From contig NZ_CASEGO010000014.1 in NCBI RefSeq assembly GCF_949287625.1, forward strand, positions 1 to 34,644: a stretch of 34,644 bases of DNA, written 5' to 3'. The notes under the pieces are model-generated. The model was not told the origin of the DNA. It saw only the letters and a program-made list of their open reading frames with translations, and ran no database searches. Source of the DNA: an uncultured Brachyspira sp. (GTDB lineage Bacteria; Spirochaetota; Brachyspiria; Brachyspirales; Brachyspiraceae). The position numbers were made by a program, and so were the translations under genes. The number at the start of each line of letters is the position of its first letter. Position 1 is the first letter of the stretch. Positions 1 to 8,453 of the stretch are shown one piece after another.

Positions 1-69
1 AAAAGAATACATTCTACTTTAAATTATGATACTCCTATGCTATACTTTAAGAAATTAAGGAATACTTAA
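1..69 (+). CDS. IS481-like transposase, C-terminal fragment (partial)
   Basis: An open frame from base 1 to the TAA at 67-69 encodes the last 22 residues of a DDE transposase. It reads KRIHSTLNYDTPMLYF and then KKLRNT, nearly identical to the C-terminus of the copy at 8480-9265 (KRIHSALNYDT there). The H-S-x-L-x-Y-x-T-P pattern is typical of the C-terminal tail of IS3/IS481-type integrase-core transposases. The gene is truncated only by the window edge, so nothing here says whether the full copy is intact. Confidence 0.8.
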   Translation, partial: KRIHSTLNYDTPMLYFKKLRNT

Positions 70-95
70 ATGCAATATGTATGGAACCCGTGCAA
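1..95 (+). mobile_element. Right end of an IS481-like insertion sequence, cut by window edge
   Basis: The first 95 bases match the 3' end of the element at 8454-9312 when that copy is read on the minus strand. The match covers the last ~22 transposase codons and the non-coding tail up to the terminal CCCGTGCAA (87-95). After this point the two copies diverge, which places the right end of the element near base 95. The rest of the element lies outside the window. No target-site duplication can be tested because the left end is missing. Confidence 0.8.
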
Positions 96-179
96 TAATT
101 TTACAACCTTATATAGTTCATTTTTGTATTTCTGTGTTATCTTTTTAGTTAGTTTATTTATTTTTTATGTTGTGTAATC

Positions 180-275
180 AGCCGTACGTACAGGGGGCGT
201 TTGATAAGGGAAAGCGATACCGTGCGGGAAGGTGCTACAGCTCGTAGTGCCCCTACGGCTAGTAGACCAAAGAGT
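180..275. other. GC-rich intergenic island of unknown function
   Basis: The gene-free stretch 96-380 is AT-rich except for this block, which is clearly GC-rich against the genome background. It begins with GCCGTACGTACAGGGGGC and ends with TGCCCCTACGGC. These two ends form an imperfect inverted repeat (GCCGTA...GGGGGC against GCCCC-TACGGC), so the block could fold as a long hairpin. It has no tRNA-like arms and no convincing open frame. It resembles in character, but not clearly in sequence, the GC-rich repeats at 7913-8330 and 14363-14900. It may be a remnant of a mobile or horizontally acquired segment next to the IS. Confidence 0.4.
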
Positions 276-380
276 AGGGGTGATTTGTATGCTTTGTTCA
301 ATTCGTATTCTGCTCTTTCTAAATCTAGTATCTCCATATGTGTATTTTATAACTTTTTGTAAAAATAAATAGTGTAACAG

Positions 381-408
381 GGAACTTTTATATTAATTTA
401 ACGTCTAA
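381..408 (+). promoter_or_regulatory. ECF sigma promoter P1
   Basis: GGAACTTTTA (381-390), an 11-base AT-rich spacer and CGTCTAA (402-408). GGAAC with CGTC-type -10 elements is the classic ECF (RpoE-like) promoter form. The same two blocks recur at 23479-23507 and 23941-23969, upstream of the ECF sigma locus in this window. Position fits a start of transcription about 25 bases before the lipoprotein gene at 439, possibly reading on into the RND pseudogene. Confidence 0.75.
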
Positions 409-438
409 TATGAACAGAATAATTAATAGGGTATCACT

Positions 439-699
439 ATGTTAAAAAAAATTATTTTTGCATTTTCTTCTATAATATCACTTTTTTTATTAAGTTCATG
501 CTCTCCAGCATTTGATCATATGTTTCATAGACCGCCAGCTCCGCCGCATATGAGAGGATATATGATGTTTGGTCCTCATTTCGGTATTGTTGGTGTTAAT
601 GGCATACTTGGAACTATAATCAAAATATTAATAATAGTTGCTTTAATTTTTCTTATAAAAATGCTCTATAATAAAGATAAAAATAACAAAAAAGAATAG
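439..699 (+). CDS. Small His/Met-rich lipoprotein
   Basis: An 86-residue protein with a signal peptide and a lipobox (LLSSC, Cys21), so it is probably lipid-anchored after signal peptidase II cleavage. Residues 27-47 are rich in His and Met (H27, M28, H30, H37, M38, M42, M43, H47) and Pro, a composition often seen in proteins that bind copper, nickel or zinc; metal binding is inference. A second hydrophobic stretch (about 57-76) and a Lys/Asn-rich tail follow. The start has an AGGG ribosome site 8 bases upstream. It is preceded by ECF promoter P1 and followed after 101 bases by a broken RND efflux gene, suggesting a shared stress or metal-efflux role. I do not recognise a named family. Confidence 0.7.
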   Translation: MLKKIIFAFSSIISLFLLSSCSPAFDHMFHRPPAPPHMRGYMMFGPHFGIVGVNGILGTIIKILIIVALIFLIKMLYNKDKNNKKE

Positions 700-800
700 T
701 TTTCTATTTTGAAATTTATTGATAAAAGACTATTGAATATTTTTTAGAATTTAATATCATATTTGCGTAATATATTTATGATTTAAATTTGTAAGAAATA

Positions 801-3800
801 ATGAAGAAATTTATTACTTTAATAGTAAGCAGACCGACAACAGTATTTGTTACACTCGTATCCATGTTCATAATTGGATTTATAAGCATATCAAGACTGA
901 ATATAAATTATCTTCCAGATATGGAGGTTCCTATTATCAATATAAAGACAACATATGATAATGCAGGACCAGAAGAAGTAGAGAAATCGGTTACAAGAGT
1001 AGTAGAAAGTGCAGTATCTTCTGTTAATAATGTAAAAACGATTAAGTCCAAATCAAAAGAGTCAGAGTCTAATGTAGAAATAGAGTTTAATTGGGGTACA
1101 GATTTACAAACTGCATCTGATGATATAAGAGAAGCTATAGATATGATTCGCTCTTCACTTCCTGATGAAGCAGAGAATCCTAATATATCAAAGTTTTCAA
1201 GCGATGCTACCCCTATAATGAATATAGCATTTTTTGGTACGGATAATTTATCATCGCTTTATGATTTGGTAGACAGTCAGATACTTACAAGATTAGATCA
1301 GGTTGACGGAGTGGCACAAACTGAAATAAGAGGCGGACTTAAAAAATTATACGTGTTGATATAGATTTAAACAGACTTAATGCCTATTCTATAGATATTA
1401 ATGATATAGTAAAAACTCTAGCTTTAGAAAATCAGAATGTTGCAGGCGGCGAAACTTATGAGGGCGTTTATAAATATAATATAAGAACTACTGGTGAGTT
1501 TAAAACTGTAAAGGATATTGAAGATGTTGTTATAATGCTTAAAGATGAAGTTTATCCAGTAAGGGTAAGAGATATAGCATATGTTCATGAGGATTATGAA
1601 GATGATTCTGAGATAGTGCGTATTAATGGACAAAAAGCTTTAACTATTGCTGTTACAAAAGAGTCTGGAGGAAATATTATACAAATATCAAGAGATGTGG
1701 AAAAAAGACTTAATGAAATAATGCTTCCTTCAGGCGTTTATTATCAGATATTGTTTAATAGTTCGGATACTATAAAAAACTCTATACGTAATGTACTTAA
1801 TACAGTATGGCAGGGGGCTTTATTTGCTGTTATAGTTCTTATGATATATTTATGGGATATAAAAAGCGTATTTATTATAAGCATTTCTATACCAGTATCA
1901 GTAATAAGCACATTTATATTGATGTATTTTTTTGATATTACTATTAATGTTATATCGCTTTCTGGTTTAGTTTTGGGTGTAGGAATGATGGTTGATAATT
2001 CTATAGTTGTACTTGAGAATATATTTTATTATAATGATTATTATTCAAAATATGTACATGATAAAAGAAGCAGTATAATAAGTAATTTTAAAGCATCTAT
2101 TTTGGGAGCAAGTGAGGTATCGATTGCAATAACAGCTTCTACTTTAACCAGCGTATGCGTATTTCTTCCGTTTCTATTTGTTCAGGGAGAAATGGGGCAG
2201 ATGTTCAGCGATTTATGTATGACAGTTTCAATATCGCTTATATCTTCTCTTTTTGTTGCTTTAACTATAGTTCCGCTTTTAGCTTCAAGACTTCATAAGA
2301 GTAATAATAACGGCAGAGTTAATTTATTATTAAAGCGTTTAGAGAGTTTTTTTAATGATAAAATACATAGTAATGTAGAAAAGTTTTATTTAAGTATGCT
2401 TACTATTGTAATAAAAAATAAAAAGAAATCATTTGCTTTAATATCAGTTTTGTTATCTTTATCATTATTTTTATTATTAACAAATATAGGAAGAGAAGGC
2501 TATCCAGTATCAGATGAAGGAACAATAATTTCAAGATTAAGACTTCCAGTTGGGGCTAGGGTAGAGTTTACAGATATATTTATACACAGAATGGAAAATG
2601 ATATAGAAAACGCTTTAAGTAATAATATGTCCTATTATGAAACAAGAGTGAGAACTGGAAGAAATGAACATCATGGAGAGGTTAGAGTAAAATTAATAGA
2701 CAGAGAATACAGCAGAAAATTGGACATAAGCTATTATATAGAGATGATTAGAAACAGAGTAAACGGATACCCCGGACGTATAGAACTTAATTCTGAAAAT
2801 GTATCTTTGGGTAAGCCTAAAGATTATAGTGCCATTGTTATAGAGCTTGTAGGAGATGATTTAGAAAGAGGTTATGATGTGGCAAGCAATATTATAGCGG
2901 CAGTAAATAAGGTTGACGGCATTAGAAATGTTTTGATAAAAGAAGATGATTCTAATCATGAATTAGTTTTCGATATTGACAGAGATTTGGTATCAAAGAT
3001 GGGTATCAATATAAATACAGTTGCAAATATTATAAGAACTTCTTTCAGCGGCACAACAGCTAGCAAGATGACATTAGATAATTCTATATATGTAGATACT
3101 GATATAATAGTGCGTTTGGAAGATACAAATAGAGATAGTGTTTCAAGTATTCAGAAGATGATGATACCTACAAAAAACGGCATAGTACCTATTTCATCAT
3201 TAGTAGATATACATAGAGGAACAGGTCCTATAGAAATAAACCGTAAAAATGATAAAAGAATTATAGAGATAAATGCTAGTTCTTTCGGAAGACCTATAAA
3301 TGAAATTATATAAGATATAAGAAAAGAGCTTAATAATATATATATACCAAGCGGATTTTCAGTTAATTTTTCAGGTGATTATGAGGATATGCAGGAAGCA
3401 TTTATTCAGCTTATTGTATCTTTGATAATGGCTTTGGTATTTGTATATGCTATTATAGCAGGTCAGTTTGAATCGTATATTACTCCTTTCGTCATATCTT
3501 TGGCAGTCCCTTTTGCATTATTCGGGGCTTTGATATTTCTTTATTTAGGCGGTCAAACTTTAAATGTTTACAGCGGAATAGGTATAATAATGCTTGTAGG
3601 TATAGTGGTTAATAACGGTATAGTTTTGATAGATTATATGAATAAGGTTGTGCTTGAAAAAAATATAAGCTGGGACAGTGCCGCTTTGGAATCATGCAAA
3701 AGAAGATTAAGACCAGTACTCATGACATCATTAACTACAATACTAGGTCTTCTTCCTATGATATTTGAAGTTGGAAATGGAAGCGAAATGTACCGACCTT

Positions 3801-3916
3801 TAGCTATAGCGGTTTGCGGAGGATTATTATTTTCTACTATGTTTACACTTATAATGATACCTTCTGTATATTCAAGCTTTAGAAACAGATTTAATATAAA
3901 AATAAGAAACGATTGA
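801..3916 (+). pseudogene. RND (HAE1/AcrB-like) efflux pump gene, frameshifted and with in-frame stop
   Basis: The locus reads as one RND transporter of about 1038 codons, collinear with the intact 1050-residue pump at 15060-18212. Two lesions break it. At A6 (1341-1346) one base appears lost: the 801 frame ends at 1362-1364, while the next frame continues RVDIDLNRL where the homologue has KVDLVLNRL. A TAA at 3311-3313 interrupts the restored frame (NEII-stop-DIRKEL), aligned with a Thr in the homologue; the same frame then runs to TGA 3914-3916. RND landmarks remain: GMMVDNSIVVLEN in TM4, GIVVNNGIVLIDYMN and LTTILGLLPM near the C-terminus. No Shine-Dalgarno is visible at 801. It may be transcribed from P1 through the lipoprotein gene. 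A7-to-A6 slippage could be phase variation or a sequencing error, but the separate stop points to real decay. Confidence 0.9.
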
Positions 3917-3920
3917 TTAA

Positions 3921-4288
3921 ATTTATAACTTTTTTCTAATTCCCGCCCTCTAAATTTGAAAACTTAACTTTGTTATAAGCACTTAATTTATTTTCATTGC
4001 TGAATATATCAAAAGAACACCCGCCCAAGCGTTTTTTAAATTTTATAACTTTTTTCTAATTCCCGCCCTCTAAATTTTAAAACTTAACTCTGTTATAAGC
4101 ACTTAATTTATTTTCATTGCTGAGTATATAAAAGAACACCCGCCCAAGCATTTTTAAATTTATAACTTTTTTCTAATTCCCGCCCTCTAAATTTTAAAAC
4201 TTAACTTTGTTATAAGCACTTAATTTATTTTCATTGCTGAATATATCAAAAGAACACCCACCCAAGCGTTTTTTAAATTTTATAACTT
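3921..4288. repeat. Three tandem ~120-bp intergenic repeats
   Basis: The 610-base gap between the RND pseudogene and the glycosyltransferase is largely filled by a tandem repeat. Each unit runs from ATAACTTTTTTCTAATTCCC through TTATAAGCACTTAATTTA to ACACCCGCCCAAGC. The same landmark base falls at 3936, 4056 and 4173, giving unit lengths of 120 and 117. A fourth partial unit ends at 4288. Units differ by a few substitutions and small indels (for example TGAATATATC against TGAGTATATA). Each unit has two C-rich patches (CCCGCCCTC, CACCCGCCC) in AT-rich DNA. The units have no spacers and no open frame. Confidence 0.9.
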
Positions 4289-4455
4289 TAAAAGCACGCG
4301 GTAAGCATAATTTTAATTTATAGTAGTATTATGTAATTATTGACTAGCTTTATTTATAGATCTAACGCGTGGTTTAAAATATTTTTTACATATATATACA
4401 TAAACAATATTGAGAATTATTATAAATCATTATTCATTAATATTTTATGCCCCCC

Positions 4456-4483
4456 TTTACAAAATATATTGTTTTTGTATAAT
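4456..4483 (+). promoter_or_regulatory. Sigma-70-like promoter for the glycosyltransferase
   Basis: TTTACA (4456-4461), 16-base spacer, perfect TATAAT (4478-4483), about 44 bases before the ATG at 4527. The sequence between the tandem repeat and this site (4289-4455) holds no gene; it contains GCACGCGG (4294-4301) and ACGCGTGG (4366-4373), which I cannot assign. Confidence 0.55.
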
Positions 4484-4526
4484 TAAAAAATAATTACAAG
4501 CAGTGAAGCAGTAAAGTAGTAAAGTT

Positions 4527-6320
4527 ATGATAATAAAAGAATTAGTCTCTATATTAGTACCAGTATATAATATAGAAAAAGAAATAGAAAAAAATATTAA
4601 TATACTTATAGATAAAGTTTCTCCGTTTTTGATGAACTTTGAAATAATTATTTCTGATGACGGAAGCAGCGATAACTCTAAAGAAGAAATAAAAAAATTA
4701 TGCTTAAACTTTCAGCAAAATAATAAAAACTCAAACTTAAAAAATATAATAGGAGTTTATGCAATAGAAAATCAGGGAAAAGGTCATGCTTTAAAAAGAG
4801 CATGCGAAGTTTCTAATGGCGAGTATATAATATTCTGCGATGGGGATATGGAAATAGATCCTTCGCAGCTTGAAAACTTTTTTTCTATTATGCAAAAAGA
4901 AAATGCTGATGTTGTTATAGGCTCTAAAAGACATAAAGATTCTGTAGTTAATTATTCTAATATAAGAAAATTAATATCTTTTATATACTTTATGTTTGTT
5001 AAAATATTTTTTCACCTTCCTATACAGGATACTCAGACTGGGCTTAAATTATTTAAAAGAGATGCTATTATAAATATTTTTCCAAGAATATTGGTAAAGG
5101 CTTTTGCTTATGATTTGGAAGTTTTAGCAGCATGCAATTCAAATGGGAAAAAAATAGTATCAGCTCCAGTTATAGTTAATCCCAATAGGCATTTCGGATT
5201 TATTAAGTTTTCAATATTATGGAGAACTTTTATTGATACTTTGGCAATATTTTATAGGCTTAATATAGTACACTTTTACAGAGATTTATTTTCTGAACTT
5301 AAAGAAAAGCCTCTTGTAAGCATCATAATACCTTTAAAAAAAATTAATGATTATATAAAAGAAGAAACACGGTATTTACTTGAGCAAATATATAGCAACT
5401 TTGAAGTGATAATACTTCCAGATAAATATACTGATGATGAGATTAATATAGAATTATTCAAAGATGACAGAATAAAAATTATAGAAACAGGCGAGCTTCC
5501 TCCTGCTATAAAAAGAGCAATTGGAGTGAAAAAATCAAAAGGAAGTATATTAGCATTTTTAGACGATGATACATACCCAGAAAAAGATTGGCTTTTAAAT
5601 GCATTGAGAGCTATGGAGAGTAAAAAAGTTTATGCACTCGGAGGACCTGCTGTTAATACCAATAAAGATAATTTCTCAAAACAGATAAGCGGACTTATTT
5701 ACAGTTCAACACTTATGAGCGGAAAGCATAAAGCAAGATATATACCAGATAAGGTGCAGTATGTTAATGATTATCCAAGCTGCAATTTTATTATCACAAG
5801 AGAGCTTTATGATAGGGTAGGAGGCTTTGACAGCGAATATTGGCCTGGTGAGGATACCATACTTTGCAACAATATTATGAAAGCGAATGAAAAAATATTA
5901 TATACTCCAGAAGCATTAATATATCATCATAGAAGAGATTTATTTTTCGGACATTTCAAACAGCTTAAAGGTTATGCTTGGCATAGAGGATATTTTGTAA
6001 AAAGGTTCGGAGGTAATTCTTTAAGTTTATCATACTTTATACCTTCATTATTTTTACTCTACACTATATTTGTACCTTTTGCCTTATATTTTGATTTGCC
6101 TAAACTTTTAAACAATTATATACCATCTATTAATAAAAATATATTTTTGGCTTTGCTGCTTTTTCCTCATAGTTTTTATTGTTTATGTCTGATAGGAAGC
6201 TGGATTAGTACATTATCGCCTATAAAAGGTTTTTGTAAGGCTATAGGTATATTTTTGTCTCATTTGACTTACGGCTTTTTCTTTATAAAAGGTTTTATAT
6301 CTGGTTTTATAAAAAAATAA
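4527..6320 (+). CDS. Two-domain family 2 glycosyltransferase, membrane-anchored
   Basis: A 597-residue protein with two GT-A (GT2) domains in tandem. The first (about 6-240) starts VSILVPVYN, has DDG at 44-46 and DGD at 105-107, and resembles polyprenyl-phosphate sugar transferases of the DPM1/dolichyl-phosphate glucosyltransferase type (NQGKGHALKRA, DTQTGLKLF). The second (about 263-500) starts VSIIIPL, has FLDDDTYPE (Asp cluster 346-348) and WPGED (E442/D443), the usual GT2 acceptor-site motif. Hydrophobic segments at about 500-597 probably anchor it in the inner membrane. The second domain lacks the usual N-terminal DDGS motif, so donor binding may differ. A role in envelope glycolipid or glycoprotein synthesis is inferred. 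No clear Shine-Dalgarno precedes the ATG; the start is the first ATG after the promoter at 4456. Confidence 0.85.
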   Translation: MIIKELVSILVPVYNIEKEIEKNINILIDKVSPFLMNFEIIISDDGSSDNSKEEIKKLCLNFQQNNKNSNLKNIIGVYAIENQGKGHALKRACEVSNGEYIIFCDGDMEIDPSQLENFFSIMQKENADVVIGSKRHKDSVVNYSNIRKLISFIYFMFVKIFFHLPIQDTQTGLKLFKRDAIINIFPRILVKAFAYDLEVLAACNSNGKKIVSAPVIVNPNRHFGFIKFSILWRTFIDTLAIFYRLNIVHFYRDLFSELKEKPLVSIIIPLKKINDYIKEETRYLLEQIYSNFEVIILPDKYTDDEINIELFKDDRIKIIETGELPPAIKRAIGVKKSKGSILAFLDDDTYPEKDWLLNALRAMESKKVYALGGPAVNTNKDNFSKQISGLIYSSTLMSGKHKARYIPDKVQYVNDYPSCNFIITRELYDRVGGFDSEYWPGEDTILCNNIMKANEKILYTPEALIYHHRRDLFFGHFKQLKGYAWHRGYFVKRFGGNSLSLSYFIPSLFLLYTIFVPFALYFDLPKLLNNYIPSINKNIFLALLLFPHSFYCLCLIGSWISTLSPIKGFCKAIGIFLSHLTYGFFFIKGFISGFIKK

Positions 6321-6330
6321 ATGTTATTTA

Positions 6331-6594
6331 TTATTCTAAATCCATAAATGATAATTCCATTTTACTTATTATATTATTAATAGCTGCAATTTGTTCATTG
6401 CTTATAGTGTAGTCATTAGGGTTTGTTTTTATTTTTTCTAGTAATTCTACTGATGAAACAAATAATGCTTCGCTTAAAGCATCATCAAGTACGGCACCTG
6501 AATATAGTAATTCTTTTATTTGAAGAGAATTGTTTAAAAGACTATTATCGTCCAAATTTGAAATGATATTTGCTAACTCTTGATTAATTGACAT
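6331..6594 (-). CDS. Small hypothetical protein
   Basis: An 87-residue, mostly helical, acidic and Leu/Asn-rich protein (MSINQELANIISNLDDNSLL...) with no signal peptide, membrane segment or Cys. An AAAAAAGGAT ribosome site lies just upstream of the ATG, and a promoter-like pair is at 6628-6655, so the gene is probably real and separately transcribed. It converges with the glycosyltransferase gene (10 bases between stops) and follows the M20 gene on the same strand. I do not recognise a family; a small regulatory or scaffold protein is possible but unsupported. Confidence 0.55.
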   Translation of the reverse strand: MSINQELANIISNLDDNSLLNNSLQIKELLYSGAVLDDALSEALFVSSVELLEKIKTNPNDYTISNEQIAAINNIISKMELSFMDLE

Positions 6595-6613
6595 AAATAA
6601 ATCCTTTTTTACA

Positions 6614-6655
6614 TACTATATTATAGTAGTATATAAAAATAAATGCCTAAATCAA
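6614..6655 (-). promoter_or_regulatory. Promoter with overlapping inverted repeat, upstream of 87-aa gene
   Basis: On the minus strand, TTGATT (6650-6655), a 16-base spacer and TATACT (6628-6633). Directly downstream is the perfect inverted repeat ACTATA-T-TATAGT (6615-6627), placed where an operator could block initiation. In AT-rich DNA both elements could arise by chance. Confidence 0.4.
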
Positions 6656-6670
6656 GTTTTTATACATATA

Positions 6671-7840
6671 TCAGCTATTTAAAAAGTTTACAGCCCAATT
6701 AGCCATAAGTTCTGATGGCATATTAAGTTTGCTTTCATCTATTTCAAATTTACTATTATGATTTGGAATTTTTTTATCAGTAACAGTTGAAAATAATGCA
6801 AAGCAGCCTTTAATTTCTTTTGTATAATAAGAAAAATCTTCTCCAGCCAAACTAGGTTTATAATATTTATTCCATACAGCATCTTTTGAAAATATTTTTA
6901 AAGCTTCATTTTTTATACCCTCTGTTATTTCTTTGTCATTATATGTAACGCAGGAATATTCTATTATATTTATTTCAGCTTCACCTCTCATTGACTCTGC
7001 TATAAGTTTTGATTTTTCTTCTATTCTTTTTATAAAAAACTCACGTACATCATTGCTGAAAGTTCTTATGGTTCCCTCTATTTCTACTGAATCGGGTATA
7101 ATATTAAATGCACTTCCTCCGTTAATTTTGCAAAGAGATAGTATAACAGTTTCACTTGCCTCTATTTCTCTAGTAATTATTGTTTGAAGGGCGTTTATTA
7201 TTTCAGCCGCCATAACTATAGGGTCTGCCCCAGCATGAGGATAAGCCCCATGTGTTCCTTTTCCTTTTATTTTAATAACTATTTTATCAGTAGATGCGAG
7301 TATAGGTCCTTCCTGTATAACAAAAACACCGTTAGGAGCTTCTGGAGCAAAACTTCCTACATGCACTCCAAATATTGCTTCTACATCTTTGAGAGCATTT
7401 TCTTCTATCATTATTTTAGCACCGCTTCCAGTCTCTTCTCCAGTCTGAAATAAAAACTTAATATTTCCTTTAATTTCATCTATATTATCATTAAGTATTT
7501 TGCAGGCTCCTAAAAGAATGGCAGTATGAGCATCATGCCCGCAGGCATGCATATTACTATTGCTGGATTTGTATTCAAAATTAGTTTCTTCTTTTATAGG
7601 CAAAGCGTCCATATCGGCACGTAATGCTGCTGTTTTTGTATTATTTTCGCCTGTTATATATGCTATTATTCCAGAGTCTTTTTTATTTTCTTTGTATTTA
7701 ATATTTTTAAAGTTATTGAGTTCATTTATTACAAACTCTTTCGTTTTTGGCAGATAATTTCCTATTTCTGGTATAGTATGAAGAAGTCTTCTGCATTTTA
7801 TTATATAATCTAGTATTTCTTTAGAATCGTATTTAAGCAT
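6671..7840 (-). CDS. M20 family metal-dependent amidohydrolase (hippurate/N-acyl-amino-acid hydrolase type)
   Basis: A 389-residue cytosolic enzyme of the M20D peptidase family, which removes acyl groups from N-acyl amino acids. The metal-site motif MHACGHDAH (97-105) supplies Cys100 and His102. GEETGSGA follows with the catalytic and metal-binding glutamates E135/E136, and GVHVG holds His160. AGEDFSYY near the C-terminus and a final NHNSKFE complete the signature. Length matches the family (about 380-400). The ATG has an AAAGGAAA ribosome site. No partner genes lie next to it; the substrate cannot be read from the sequence, and hippurate, N-acetylcysteine-type or indole-acetyl conjugates are all possible. 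Confidence 0.9.
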   Translation of the reverse strand: MLKYDSKEILDYIIKCRRLLHTIPEIGNYLPKTKEFVINELNNFKNIKYKENKKDSGIIAYITGENNTKTAALRADMDALPIKEETNFEYKSSNSNMHACGHDAHTAILLGACKILNDNIDEIKGNIKFLFQTGEETGSGAKIMIEENALKDVEAIFGVHVGSFAPEAPNGVFVIQEGPILASTDKIVIKIKGKGTHGAYPHAGADPIVMAAEIINALQTIITREIEASETVILSLCKINGGSAFNIIPDSVEIEGTIRTFSNDVREFFIKRIEEKSKLIAESMRGEAEINIIEYSCVTYNDKEITEGIKNEALKIFSKDAVWNKYYKPSLAGEDFSYYTKEIKGCFALFSTVTDKKIPNHNSKFEIDESKLNMPSELMANWAVNFLNS

Positions 7841-7912
7841 AAAAATATTTCCTTTATTTATAACTATGAATTATCGTCAGATATAGGTATTTATTAGAGT
7901 TATTTTTATATA

Positions 7913-8330
7913 AGTTTATACCTAAATAAATATAATTTGTCAAAAATAAATTTTTAAATTTTAGTATTTGTGTGGACTAGCCCTACGAAGTACACAGTCG
8001 TGCCCGCTCTGCGTGCCTTTGGCAACCCCAGTTCTTTTGTGACGCCTGTCCGTGCTGTAGGCAGGTGTGCCACATACGAAGACGCCTGCGGCGAGAAGCA
8101 GGCACAGCCCACCCGCTCTGCGTGCCGACGAAGTCCGCCTGTGGTGTCGGCAGCGAAAGGCTATATTTCAGGCTAAATTTAGCAATTTATTCTACATATA
8201 AAATATAATTAGTACTATTTAGTATTATTTTTATACTTGCACTTTCGCGAAGCGTGCCGACGAAGTCCGCCTGCGACAGAAGGAAGTACTGTTAGGTATG
8301 GCGTGCGGCGGGAAAAATAACAACAAAAAA
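7913..8330. repeat. GC-rich mosaic interspersed repeat, copy A
   Basis: Starts with TATACCTAAATAAATA (7917 on) and AATTTGTCAAAAATAAATTT, shares CCCCAGTTCTTTTGT, AAAGGCTATATTTC, TTAGTACTATTTAGTATTA, ACTTGCACTTT and GACGAAGTCC-CCTGCGAC with copies B and C at 14363-14900, and ends near TGGCGTGCGGCGGG. Copy A is longer because it carries an extra GC-rich insert (about 7976-8160) in which CTCTGCGTGCC and GACGAAGTCCGCCTG recur. A 68-codon open frame inside it is an accident of the GC-rich insert. The remaining gap to 8453 is plain AT-rich DNA with a promoter-like TTGACA (8331-8336). Confidence 0.85.
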
Positions 8331-8453
8331 TTGACAAACTTAAAAATTTTCAGTATATATTGTTGCAGATAAGTATGTATGATTAATAGTTCCATTATAT
8401 ATAAAATTAGTTTTTAAATAGGTATAATATATAATAAACATTATAATACATTT

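Noticed and set aside
180..275. tRNA or known structured RNA gene in the GC-rich island
   Set aside because: No T-arm GTTCGA-type motif, no cloverleaf and no match to an RNA class I recognise.
3921..4288. CRISPR array
   Set aside because: Units are about 120 bases and directly adjoining, with no short repeats separated by unique spacers, and there are no cas genes.
7970..8176. 68-codon open frame in GC-rich DNA
   Set aside because: It lies wholly in the GC-rich insert of repeat copy A, has no ribosome site, and its residues follow the internal DNA repeats rather than a protein pattern.
8331..8361. TTGACA with TATATA/TATATT as a promoter on the plus strand
   Set aside because: The spacing is plausible, but no plus-strand gene follows before the IS, so it is probably chance or part of the repeat's edge.
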